From Rhizobium sp. BK602 (GTDB lineage Bacteria > Pseudomonadota > Alphaproteobacteria > Rhizobiales > Rhizobiaceae): DNA of 64,000 bases. The position numbers were made by a program, and so were the translations under genes. This document shows positions 28,395 through 36,674 of this stretch, in pieces. The notes beneath the pieces are model-generated. The model saw nothing but the letters and a program-made list of their open reading frames with translations. It was not told where the DNA came from and did not search any database. The stretch covers positions 1-64,000 of the forward strand of contig NZ_JACIBC010000002.1 in assembly GCF_014195095.1 (NCBI RefSeq), read 5' to 3'. Each line of letters opens with the position of its first letter. The stretch's first letter is position 1.

Positions 28395-28694
28395 ATGGCA
28401 TTCAACTTTTACAAAGACCCTTCTTTCAAAAAGCCGTTTAGCGAAATGAACAAGGCGGAACGCGATCTCGCTATCTATGAGCTTAACACGTATATCAATG
28501 AAGTCTTCGATTCCCATCTCTCCGACGACATGATTGCCTATCTCGGCCAAAATCTCGCCCGTGCCAAGCGAGGGCAAAAGCCCAATGAACATTTGGGTTT
28601 GTCTGACACTCCGGTTCAGTCAGGCGGGGCTCATGAGGGGGAGTACGTCAAGAATATCTTCAGCTTGAAGACTAAGGACCCCTTCGACTTTTAA
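28395..28694 (+). CDS. Small hypothetical protein of the element
   Basis: A 99-residue, mostly helical and charged protein (SEMNKAERDLAIYELNTYIN). No family is recognised. AAAAGGAT stands upstream of the ATG, which supports real translation. It is 10 bp from the next gene, so the two are co-transcribed. A role in replication or regulation of the element would fit but is not shown. Confidence 0.65.
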   Translation: MAFNFYKDPSFKKPFSEMNKAERDLAIYELNTYINEVFDSHLSDDMIAYLGQNLARAKRGQKPNEHLGLSDTPVQSGGAHEGEYVKNIFSLKTKDPFDF

Positions 28695-28704
28695 GGAAAC
28701 GCTG

Positions 28705-29037
28705 ATGAAAGCTAGGCCCATTACGATTGGCCCTGATGGAAGTGTCCGTGTTCCTCTTGCTCGAAACGGAGAGGCCGAAGCGATGATTGATTTCGAGGAT
28801 TATCAAACCCTCATTTCACTCGGGGTTTCTCCGAATTGGCAACAGACTGGCCGGTCAGTATCGGCAAGGACACCTAAGGGTAACATGCTTGTCGGACGCA
28901 TTCTGATGGATGCTAAGGCAGGGCAGAGAATGCAATACAAAGATGGCAATCCGCTGAACCTCAGACGAGATAATCTCTCGATACGGGAAGGTGGCTTTTC
29001 TGTCGTGAACAACCTTGAGCAACTGACTGCGGCTTGA
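28705..29037 (+). CDS. Degenerate HNH-like protein
   Basis: A 110-residue protein whose C-terminal part, VGRILMDAKAGQRMQYKDG then NPLNLRRDNLSI, follows the pattern of HNH homing endonucleases (HRxIM...VDHINGxxLDNRxxNL). The usual catalytic His residues are replaced: GR instead of HR, MQ instead of DH. It may keep the DNA-binding fold without nuclease activity. TAAGGAAA precedes the ATG. The reading is by pattern and not certain. Confidence 0.5.
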   Translation: MKARPITIGPDGSVRVPLARNGEAEAMIDFEDYQTLISLGVSPNWQQTGRSVSARTPKGNMLVGRILMDAKAGQRMQYKDGNPLNLRRDNLSIREGGFSVVNNLEQLTAA

Positions 29038-29082
29038 GGCGAAGTACGGCTACGACAAGCGTAGCTTGGAAGTACCTTCTAT

Positions 29083-29178
29083 TTGACTCATAGAGGCTCA
29101 TGGAGAGCGTTCCGTGTATTTTGGTTATAGATGTAGCTGAAATGGATGAATGACTCTGTACGGGCTTCCGTGAGTCAA
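29083..29178. repeat. TTGACTCA-type repeats, copies 2 and 3
   Basis: TTGACTCA at 29083 and its complement TGAGTCAA at 29171-29178 are inverted 80 bp apart in the leader of the primase gene. Both continue with GA-GC-like bases shared with the copy at 27264. A short tandem TATATAGGA doublet lies near 29200, just before the ribosome site. Confidence 0.45.
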
Positions 29179-29221
29179 TGAGGGCAGTAATCCGTAGTAT
29201 ATAGGATGTATATAGGAGAAT

Positions 29222-32074
29222 ATGGATACGAACGAAGCAACTAGATTTCTGAAATACCTGACGCATAAAAATATACACGATAAATATGTTTCGGACCAAG
29301 ATCATTTGTTTCAACTATACCCTGAGAAGGGGCGAGATGGATTGGTCCCAAGGAAGGCACAGCTAGGACGATTGGCGTCGTCCCTCAAAGATTTCGAAAA
29401 GGCTCAAGAAGACGGTTATGCAATTGGTGTCACTGTCAATTTCGTTACTGGCAACAATCGGGTAAATGAAAACGTCCTGTATTACCGTGCTGTCTGGCAT
29501 GACGATGACGGCAAGGGCTTCAATGGGGACGGCATGCCGGAGCCAACACTTGTAGTGGAGACCAGTCCTAATCGATTCCATCGTTATTGGTTTATCGACC
29601 GAAGCAAGGGCGAGATGACGACAGACGAATGGACGGGTATCATGGAAGTCATGGCCTGTGTGTATGGTTCCGACAAGGGACACCCTTGCCAAGCTCTCCG
29701 GTTGCCCGGGTCCTATCATCAGAAGGGCGAACGTCATCGTGTCGAGATCGTTGGCGGGACTGAAAATCTGTATTCTGTATCTGAACTGCGGGAAGCCTTC
29801 GGGACGATGGCGGATTACGGCCTAGATGAGGTTGATGATCTTCGGGCAACACCGATTCCTGTCGATTGGGAGCAAGACCGCGAGCGGATAGCAAAGGCCC
29901 TGAAGTCCCTGTCTTCCGATCGCCGGGATAAATGGTTTGCCTATGGCGGAGCGATCTATGACGCCTGTGGTGGTGCCATCGAAGGATTTCGGATTTGGGA
30001 TGATTGGTCCCGAACTTCCGAGAAATATGATCCGGCTACCCAGGTTGAATATTGGAACAAGGAATTTCCAAAGCGAGGGAATGCCTCCAACAAAACTGGT
30101 CTCGGGACGATTTTCCGGGATGCCATCGAAGCAGGTGCTAACCCGGATAATGTCTTTCTACTCCCCCATGAGGAGCAGCAACCCGAGTACGATTACATCG
30201 ATTTCTCGACCGCAAAGCTTGATGATGACGAGTTTCCGAAAGCCGTCATAAACGAGGTACGAAAGACATTTGACGGGTTCGGCCATAAGCCTTCTGAGGC
30301 GCACTATGGCGGATTGGAGGATATTGCCAAGACGTTCCACAGGATGGCTGGCGGGGCTCTCGCTCCCAATTTTTTCCTAAGCGCACTGCCTTGCGGGATG
30401 GGAAAGACGACGGTCGTAACCGAATGTACCAAACAGCTTTTGGATTGGCCGACGTATAAGAACGCTGGCGTCATTTATTTTCTGTCGAGGATTGTGGAAA
30501 TCAACACTCTTGTCGAGCGTATGGGACTATCGAAAAATGATTTCGCGGTTCTGGTATCGGAAGGTCGGCAAGGCGATGTCAAAAACCACGGCAACCCCGA
30601 GCCAACGAAAGCCAGAGTCCTCTTTACGACGCACGAGCAACTGAAGAGGCGGCTTGAAGGCGGACAACAGTTCGAAGAAATCGACAAGCTCTTTTACAAG
30701 AGCCGTCCTCGAACGGTTCGGGTTTGGGATGAAACGATTGTCCCAAGTAGGGCGCTGACATTGGAGAAATACGGCGTTAGCAGCCTCCTGCGTACTCTGG
30801 CAAAGAATGGCTATGGCGAGCTTGCACACGAGCTTGATTGCTGGACTGGCGCAATCGGGGGCTTAGAGACAGGCGAAACCGTCAACGTACCTGTCGTGAA
30901 TGAAGTCCTGACATCGCTTCAGGATTTCCGCGAGATGTTCAACGATACCGACGACAAAGATAATGCCGAAGCACTGTGGAAGCTGTCGGGACGTAGAGCA
31001 CGAATTAGGCGGGATAACCTATACGGCGCAACGACCCTTGATTACGACGACACTCTACCCAAAGACCTAACCCCAATGTTGATCCTTGATGCAAGCGGGG
31101 AGCTTCGGAAGACATACGCCTTTTGGGAGAAATACCGGAAGGACTTGGGCGGCTCGCTAAAATTTCTGCGTTCACCCCCGAAAACGTATCATGGACTGAC
31201 GATCCATCATTGGAACAAAGGGGCTGGTAAGGCTGCGAGCAACGATTGGAAGAGGGCCGGGGAGATCGCTGAGGGCGTCGTCAAGGCAATCAATACCTGC
31301 GTTCCGGTAGGCGAGGAAGTCTTAGTTATCCATCATAAACAGGGGAGGGTCAAAGGCAAACCCGGTCCTGATATGGAAAGGCTTGTCCGCGAGGGCGGGT
31401 TAAATCCGAATGCCAAGGTTCAATTTCTGACGTACGGGAATCACACGGCGACAAACGAATTTGCTCACGTCAAACACGTCGTCCTTGCTGGTATCCTCCA
31501 ATACAATGAAGCTCAGTACGAGGCGTATGGACGCGGTGCGAAAAAATCGAAAACAGAAGACGAGTTTTCGGATAGCGATTTGCACAACGTTCGTGTCGGA
31601 GAGATCGCCCATAATATCTTTCAGGCAGCTTGTCGCGGTCAAGTCAGGGTAGCTCAAGGCGGGGATTGTCCAGAAGGGTGCCACCTTTGGATCATCTTCC
31701 CGAACGACAGAAAGAAAGGCTTCTCTCAGAACCATCTAGCGAGAGTCTTCCCTAGGGCTGAAATCATCGATTGGGAACCATTCGGAAAGCAGCTTACCGG
31801 GAAAGCAAAGCAAGCTTTCGAATTCATTCAGAGCGTCTTTGCTGGCCCGACTATTGAGCTAAAGGCATCCGCCGTCATGGAGCACTTGGGAATGCAGAAG
31901 TCTGACTTCTATAAACTCATGGTTAGGCCAGATGTGAAAGCGGCTCTTGAGACCGAAGGCATCGAATTGGTCAAACCGAGAGGCCTGCCCGCCTACCTCA
32001 CACTGGAAGTTCCATCCAAAGCCTTACCTTGGGAGACAGGGACCATCGAAGGCGCGGGGGCTTTAAGCTTTTAG
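29222..32074 (+). CDS. Primase-helicase replication protein
   Basis: A 950-residue protein. Residues 1-200 look like a RepB/AEP-type primase: VWHDDDGKG supplies acidic residues near 95, HRYWFID follows near 125, and LRLPGSYHQKG near 165. A PriCT_2-like linker lies about 220-300. A P-loop (CGMGKTT, near 392), TTHEQL, VWDE (near 503) and QAACRGQVR mark an SF2-type helicase. AGGAGA precedes the ATG. It should start and drive replication of the excised element, as the P4 alpha protein does. No initiator domain was identified. Confidence 0.82.
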   Translation: MDTNEATRFLKYLTHKNIHDKYVSDQDHLFQLYPEKGRDGLVPRKAQLGRLASSLKDFEKAQEDGYAIGVTVNFVTGNNRVNENVLYYRAVWHDDDGKGFNGDGMPEPTLVVETSPNRFHRYWFIDRSKGEMTTDEWTGIMEVMACVYGSDKGHPCQALRLPGSYHQKGERHRVEIVGGTENLYSVSELREAFGTMADYGLDEVDDLRATPIPVDWEQDRERIAKALKSLSSDRRDKWFAYGGAIYDACGGAIEGFRIWDDWSRTSEKYDPATQVEYWNKEFPKRGNASNKTGLGTIFRDAIEAGANPDNVFLLPHEEQQPEYDYIDFSTAKLDDDEFPKAVINEVRKTFDGFGHKPSEAHYGGLEDIAKTFHRMAGGALAPNFFLSALPCGMGKTTVVTECTKQLLDWPTYKNAGVIYFLSRIVEINTLVERMGLSKNDFAVLVSEGRQGDVKNHGNPEPTKARVLFTTHEQLKRRLEGGQQFEEIDKLFYKSRPRTVRVWDETIVPSRALTLEKYGVSSLLRTLAKNGYGELAHELDCWTGAIGGLETGETVNVPVVNEVLTSLQDFREMFNDTDDKDNAEALWKLSGRRARIRRDNLYGATTLDYDDTLPKDLTPMLILDASGELRKTYAFWEKYRKDLGGSLKFLRSPPKTYHGLTIHHWNKGAGKAASNDWKRAGEIAEGVVKAINTCVPVGEEVLVIHHKQGRVKGKPGPDMERLVREGGLNPNAKVQFLTYGNHTATNEFAHVKHVVLAGILQYNEAQYEAYGRGAKKSKTEDEFSDSDLHNVRVGEIAHNIFQAACRGQVRVAQGGDCPEGCHLWIIFPNDRKKGFSQNHLARVFPRAEIIDWEPFGKQLTGKAKQAFEFIQSVFAGPTIELKASAVMEHLGMQKSDFYKLMVRPDVKAALETEGIELVKPRGLPAYLTLEVPSKALPWETGTIEGAGALSF

Positions 32075-32242
32075 TTCGAGGAAAAAACATGGTGTGGGGA
32101 AACGCTTATATAGATTACCCCTTATAAGTGAATCCCTACACCTACCTTGGGGATGACGGGCGGGGATACCAGAAGAATTTCCGTTTCGAGAGCCTGAGGC
32201 AGTCCCTCTTCTTTCTTCTCGTACTCATGAACCGAAGGTTCC

Positions 32243-33127
32243 TTAGGCCCCGCCCGGGTCCATAGATAAATACATATCTTTGATGCCGACAGGAATTGAG
32301 ACACGAATTCCTTGGTTGATAAAATGCTGAAGTACATCTTCGAAGTATGCCTTAGATGGTCGGCTCCCCGCTATAACGGCAAGTTCACGACCCGCAGATG
32401 TAAGAATGGCTGACCCCGTAGAAAGGCTATTTCCTTGGTCTCTCTGAAATTCAAGGACTACAGTACGTCCATAATACCATACGTGAATATATTTAGGGAG
32501 ATTAGGTCGGATATAGCCTGATGCTGTTGCATGTTGAATCAATCCCATGCTTTCGAGTTCCGCCAGATCGCTAAAACTCATTGAATATCCATCCTCATCT
32601 CTGGATGCCTTGACTTCTTTTGTAAAGATTGGGGTAAGATTACCGACCACCCATAAATTTCGGCAGAACCTTGTAAAAAGCTCCGCCTCTGTCCTACTCA
32701 TTTGAGCAACGATATCCATAGTTCTCCGAGAAAACGAACCGGTCTTGTTGGCTTCCCCTGCTAGTATCTTTGCCCAGACAGATTGCATCTCTTCGTTCGA
32801 GACCAATCGGGCCTTCTCAAAAAGATACCTGACAAAATCTTCGTCTAGCTCTTCCGGCTTCGCTTCCGCCGAGAGGTGAGGAATAGCCTGTGCTGTCACA
32901 GATTCGATGTTCTCTTGATTCTTTTCCTCTTCGAGAACCATCCGCTTGACGGCACGCTCTCGGGTTTCCGTAATCTCAAGGTCAGTGAGTGCTAGAATCT
33001 TCTTTGCGTCAGCTTCAGCTTGCGCCACCCTTCTAATTTGCCAAGGCTTTGCAATCCCGCCTACTGCATCCGACACACGATTGATCAGAGCCTCTCCAGT
33101 CTTGCCTGTTGGAATCGGTACAAGCAT
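32243..33127 (-). CDS. DUF2806 family protein
   Basis: A 294-residue protein with a charged helical N-terminal half and the family-like segments QENIESVTAQAIPHL and VSNEEMQSVWAKILAGEANKTGSFS, then a C-terminal domain ending near VGIKDMYLS. The function of DUF2806 is not established to my knowledge. It is 10 bp downstream of a small membrane gene, on the strand opposite to the rest of the element, next to attR. That position is typical of cargo such as defence genes; this role is inference. Confidence 0.75.
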   Translation of the reverse strand: MLVPIPTGKTGEALINRVSDAVGGIAKPWQIRRVAQAEADAKKILALTDLEITETRERAVKRMVLEEEKNQENIESVTAQAIPHLSAEAKPEELDEDFVRYLFEKARLVSNEEMQSVWAKILAGEANKTGSFSRRTMDIVAQMSRTEAELFTRFCRNLWVVGNLTPIFTKEVKASRDEDGYSMSFSDLAELESMGLIQHATASGYIRPNLPKYIHVWYYGRTVVLEFQRDQGNSLSTGSAILTSAGRELAVIAGSRPSKAYFEDVLQHFINQGIRVSIPVGIKDMYLSMDPGGA

Positions 33128-33136
33128 TTTAAACCT

Positions 33137-33361
33137 CTAAGCCCTGCCAAATTTTCCAAAGACAATGAAAAGAGTAGCACCAGCCAATGCGCCTAATAGC
33201 GCATAGTAGCTACCGTCCTGTGTTGGGCTCCAAAGCCATTCTCTGAAGCTCAATAAACCTTTGAATTTCTCTGCTGCGATAAACCCTGCTAGGATTGCCA
33301 AGGTTGACCCTGCGATAGTTGCTGCTAGAAGCTTTGTCAGATATCCGCCTTGCACCTGCAT
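33137..33361 (-). CDS. Small two-TM membrane protein
   Basis: A 74-residue protein with two hydrophobic segments, about residues 9-28 (LAATIAGSTLAILAGFIAAE) and 50-68 (YYALLGALAGATLFIVFG), joined by a polar loop of about 20 residues. No family is recognised. It is the first gene of a two-gene unit with the DUF2806 gene. The partner of a cytosolic protein with a small membrane protein recalls membrane-acting defence pairs. Its ATG (or GTG) start region lacks a striking ribosome site. Confidence 0.65.
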   Translation of the reverse strand: MQVQGGYLTKLLAATIAGSTLAILAGFIAAEKFKGLLSFREWLWSPTQDGSYYALLGALAGATLFIVFGKFGRA

Positions 33362-33684
33362 CCCCGACTGATTCTTGAGTTGTACAGAGATTCAGCCAGA
33401 TTCAACTTAAAGAGTCGAGGACATTTCGAATGACTATCCTGTGAATAGCCTTTGCCGAAAACAGGGTAATTTCTGTGAGAAAATTTCAGGGTGCCATACA
33501 CTATACACCCTTGGGGACCGAACCCCCTGCTACCCCCTGAAGGGCTTTTCGACAGGGTGAGGATATTCTCTGTATCAATGTGAGCGAAAGCGAATACCCA
33601 TCGAGCACGCGGGCCGTCGTTCATGTCGGTCTAGCTTAGAGATTCTTCTAATCGTGCCCGCTCATGCCAACGTCATTAGATTTA

Positions 33685-33710
33685 TGCCGCTTTAGCTCAG
33701 CTGGTAGAGC
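33685..33710 (+). pseudogene. tRNA-Thr 5' end remnant, inverted
   Basis: TGCCGCTTTAGCTCAGCTGGTAGAGC differs at one base from the 5' end of the intact tRNA-Thr, whose start reads leftward from 33857. It is on the opposite strand. After base 33710 the cloverleaf is lost (no anticodon stem). With the intact gene it makes a 25/26-bp inverted repeat spanning 33685-33859. The 33362-33781 gap has no other gene that I can see. Confidence 0.75.
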
Positions 33711-33781
33711 CAGCGAGCTGGTCGAGCGCGGGTTAGTGTTCGGTATCTAATTGAATATGCACAGGGAATGACAAAAGGAAA

Positions 33782-33857
33782 TGGTGCCGCTTACGTGACT
33801 CGAACACGTGACCCCATCATTACGAATGATGTGCTCTACCAACTGAGCTAAAGCGGC
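33782..33857 (-). tRNA. tRNA-Thr (CGT)
   Basis: A complete 76-nt cloverleaf with CCA encoded. The acceptor stem is GCCGCTT/AAGCGGC, the anticodon stem CATCA/TGATG with loop TTCGTAA, and the T arm ACGTG TTCGAGT CACGT. Anticodon CGT reads ACG (Thr). Its 3' 46 bases (33782-33827) are the attR copy, so the element restores the gene on insertion. Confidence 0.97.
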
Positions 33858-33995
33858 ATTCAAGGGGCGTTCGGTGCGGCCCCGCGATTTGCATGGCGCT
33901 GATACAGTCAATGCGGAGAGATTTCAAGCGCTCAAATCGTCAAATGGCAAAAAAGCGGTCGGCTTGTGAAAAACCGGCCGCCTTCAGAGGGTGTC

Positions 33996-34955
33996 TCAGA
34001 GCGCGAGCCGGGCGCGGGCCTGGTGGTATTCTCTCTCCAGCCGGTCGACCAGTGCGGCGGCGGGCTCGATGGCCTTGACGGCGGCGATGCCCTGGCCGGA
34101 GCCCCAGATGTCCTTCCAGGCCTTGGCGCCGGTCGTCGCCGTTTCGAAATCCATTTTCGAGGGGTCGGCTTCCGGCAGCTTGTCCGGGTCCATGCCGGCG
34201 GCGAGGATCGAGGGTTTCAGATAATTGCCGTGTATGCCGGTGAAGAAGTTGGAATAGACGATGTCGGCCGCCGCGCCGTCGACGATCGCCTGCTTGTAGG
34301 CGTCGACCGCGCGGGCTTCTTCAGTGGCGATGAAGGGCGAGCCGATATAGGCCATGTCGGCGCCCATCGCCTGGGCCGCCAGGATCGCGCCGCCATTGGC
34401 GATGGCACCGGCCAGCAGCAGCGGCCCGTCGAACCATTCGCGGATTTCCTGCACCAGCGCGAAGGGCGAGAGCTGGCCGGCATGGCCGCCGGCGCCGGCC
34501 GCCACCGCGATCAGCCCGTCGGCGCCCTTGCGGATCGCCGAATTGGCATGGCGGTTGTTGATGATGTCATGCAGGACGATGCCGCCATAGGAATGCACCG
34601 CCGCATTGACCTCCGGCACGGCGCCGAGCGAGGAGATGACGATCGGCACCTTGTATTTGACGCAGAGCATCAGGTCGTGCTCCAGCCGCTTGTTCGAGGT
34701 GTGGACGATCTGGTTGACCGCGAAGGGTGCCGACGGGCGCTCCGGATGGGCGGCGTCATAGGCGGCGAGATCCTCGGTGATCATCGCCAGCCATTCGTCG
34801 AGCTGGCTTTCCGGCCTTGCATTCAGCGCCGGGAACGAGCCGACAACGCCGGCCTTGCATTGTGCCAGCGTCAGCGCCGGATGCGAGATGATGAAGAGGG
34901 GCGAGGCCACGACCGGCAGCCGCAGGCGTTCGGTCAGGATTGCAGGAAGAGCCAT
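33996..34955 (-). CDS. Nitronate monooxygenase family flavoprotein
   Basis: A 319-residue FMN-dependent TIM-barrel of the 2-nitropropane dioxygenase/NMO family. Early signature RLPVVASPLFIISHPAL, then IAVAAGAGGHAGQLSP (phosphate and FMN region), and LAGAIANGGAILAAQAMGAD are visible. It oxidises alkyl nitronates or acts as an FMN reductase-like enzyme. I favour the ATG at 34955; ATGs at 34961 and 34964 are in frame. The palindrome at 34971-34992 lies just upstream. Confidence 0.85.
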   Translation of the reverse strand: MALPAILTERLRLPVVASPLFIISHPALTLAQCKAGVVGSFPALNARPESQLDEWLAMITEDLAAYDAAHPERPSAPFAVNQIVHTSNKRLEHDLMLCVKYKVPIVISSLGAVPEVNAAVHSYGGIVLHDIINNRHANSAIRKGADGLIAVAAGAGGHAGQLSPFALVQEIREWFDGPLLLAGAIANGGAILAAQAMGADMAYIGSPFIATEEARAVDAYKQAIVDGAAADIVYSNFFTGIHGNYLKPSILAAGMDPDKLPEADPSKMDFETATTGAKAWKDIWGSGQGIAAVKAIEPAAALVDRLEREYHQARARLAL

Positions 34956-34970
34956 GAACATCATCCGTAT

Positions 34971-34992
34971 TTGACGTTTACGAAAACGTCAA
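34971..34992. promoter_or_regulatory. Operator-like palindrome before the NMO gene
   Basis: TTGACGTTT and AAACGTCAA are a perfect 9-bp inverted repeat with a 4-base centre (ACGA). The first 12 bases equal those in the fadD upstream site. It is close to the start codon, so a bound repressor would block initiation. Confidence 0.6.
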
Positions 34993-35114
34993 AGGGATAG
35001 CAGATGTGTTGCGGGAGGGGAAGATGGTGATGAGGCAGTGGGCAGTAGGCAATAGGCAATGGGCAATAGGAAGGGGGATGGAGAGGCTTGACCGGCCACG
35101 CACCCGGAGTTTCC

Positions 35115-35202
<88 letters not shown>

Positions 35203-35335
35203 CCCATTTGTGTCGTCTTTCCCCTTTATCCCCGCCCGACTGTCCGCCGATGATTGGCAGAGACTTGCACATTGCCGGTCGGCACGTTACCGAATCCGGT
35301 TAGCGAATGGTAAAGAAGCTGGTTGTTTTGCCGCC

Positions 35336-35402
35336 AGAGCAATTTCCAGGAAAACTGCGCAGCGGTTTTCCGTCCAAATTGCGCAAAAACAATCGCTCTA
35401 GA
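35336..35402. repeat. RIME-like palindrome
   Basis: AGAGCAATTTCCAGGAAAAC meets GGTTTTCCGTCCAAATTGC across a CTGCGCAGC centre; it ends CGCTCTAGAG. It is of the same family as the copies at 93 and 61006. It ends 40 bp before the start of the next gene. Confidence 0.7.
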
Positions 35403-35441
35403 GTATGCGGGCGTATTGCGAGTAAGAGTAAAGGACCTGAT

Positions 35442-36659
35442 GTGAGCGGATTAGAAACGGCTATCAGAAATGCCCTGGAGCGATCCGATCGCGCCAATCC
35501 GGAAATTCGGGCCCGTATCTATCAGTCGGCTCGCCAGGCACTGGAAGCCGGACTTCGCAAGCAGGACATTACCGATATCGACGTCGTTGCCGCCCAGCGC
35601 CAGCGCCTTGAGGCGACGATCCGGCAGATCGAGGGCGAGGAGCGCTCCCATCCCGCTGTAATGCCGGAGCCGCAAGCGGTGCCTATTCCCTCGGTGACGC
35701 CGCAGGCCCGGCAGCCGGCGCAGCACGAGGATCGTGAGCCGGAGATGAGCGTGCGCGGCGAGACGCGCGACCGGCCGATCGCTGCGTCCGGGCCCGACGC
35801 CATCGAGCCCGATGCGCCGGCCGGCGATTTCGGCGACATGCGCGCCGGCCCCTCCGATCATCTCGGCGTCGACAGCGACGTGCCCCATGCCCAGGCGCCG
35901 GCGGCGGCCCGGTCGATGAATTTCAAGCCGGAACGCGCCGCCGTTCGCCGCAAGCCGCGCAAGATCTTCTCGCGGCTGCTGGTCTTCTGCATCCTGCTCG
36001 CCTGCCTCGGCGTCGGTGCCTGGTGGGTGAAGACCTCGGGCGTGTTCATGACGGCGGCGCAGCGCGACACCAGCGTTCCCAATCCGCCGGCCCATGTCGA
36101 TTCCCAGGATTTCAGCGGCAGCAACAGCGACGACGATACCGCCGATGACGACGACAATAGCGGCCCCGTCAATCCGGGCCTGGCGACGATCGATCCGCAG
36201 AACAGCTTCTCCGACGAATGGATCGAGATCTTCAAGCCGACCGATGCGGCGAAGGTCGTCAACGGCATCCAGTCGAAATCCGAGAACGTCTCGGAAAACG
36301 AAGGCCCGGCGGTGCGGCTGACCTCGGCGAGCGTCGGTCCGGACGGCAATGCCTCCATCGAAGTGCCCGCCAACGTGTTGCAGCAACTGGCCGGCAAGTC
36401 GTCGACCGTCGCGCTGACGCTGCAATCCACCTCGGACACGCCGACGCAGATCACCGTCGAATGTGATTTCGGCTCGCTCGGCAATTGCGGACGGCATCGT
36501 TTCAACGTCACGCGCCAGAAGACCGACGCCCTGTTCCAGGTGCGCTACGATCGTTCGCTCGCGCCGACGGCGGCGGGCCATCTGGTCATCAACAGCGATC
36601 TCGACGGCAAGGCACGCGGCGTCAACATCTACGCCATCCGCATCCTGCCGGGCCAATGA
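35442..36659 (+). CDS. Membrane-anchored protein of unknown function
   Basis: About 405 residues. A helical N-terminal part (residues 1-70), a Pro/Glu-rich linker, one membrane segment near 180-200 (LLVFCILLACLGVGAWWV) and a periplasmic C-terminal region with a disulfide-capable pair (VECDFGSLGNCG) and a beta-rich end. No family is recognised. I start at the GTG 35442 with AAGGA upstream. It stands next to ppk2 and the phosphate regulon but convergent with ppk2, so no link is shown. Confidence 0.75.
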   Translation: MSGLETAIRNALERSDRANPEIRARIYQSARQALEAGLRKQDITDIDVVAAQRQRLEATIRQIEGEERSHPAVMPEPQAVPIPSVTPQARQPAQHEDREPEMSVRGETRDRPIAASGPDAIEPDAPAGDFGDMRAGPSDHLGVDSDVPHAQAPAAARSMNFKPERAAVRRKPRKIFSRLLVFCILLACLGVGAWWVKTSGVFMTAAQRDTSVPNPPAHVDSQDFSGSNSDDDTADDDDNSGPVNPGLATIDPQNSFSDEWIEIFKPTDAAKVVNGIQSKSENVSENEGPAVRLTSASVGPDGNASIEVPANVLQQLAGKSSTVALTLQSTSDTPTQITVECDFGSLGNCGRHRFNVTRQKTDALFQVRYDRSLAPTAAGHLVINSDLDGKARGVNIYAIRILPGQ

Positions 36660-36674
36660 GGCGTTCGCGCCGTC

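Larger units (their letters stand above)
25203..33827. mobile_element. tRNA-Thr integrated satellite-like element
   Basis: An 8.58-kb element bounded by a 46-bp perfect direct repeat (25203-25248 and 33782-33827) that is the 3' part of tRNA-Thr(CGT). It holds, left to right, a tyrosine integrase, an AT-rich repeat region, three small genes, a primase-helicase, and a minus-strand pair (DUF2806 and a two-TM protein). G+C is visibly lower than in flanking DNA. No capsid, terminase, tail, relaxase or mating genes are seen. This resembles P4-type satellites or small replicating integrative elements. Confidence 0.85.

Noticed and set aside
33337..33624. A 95-codon minus-strand frame overlapping the two-TM gene
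   Set aside because: It overlaps a more convincing small membrane gene and shows no recognisable feature.
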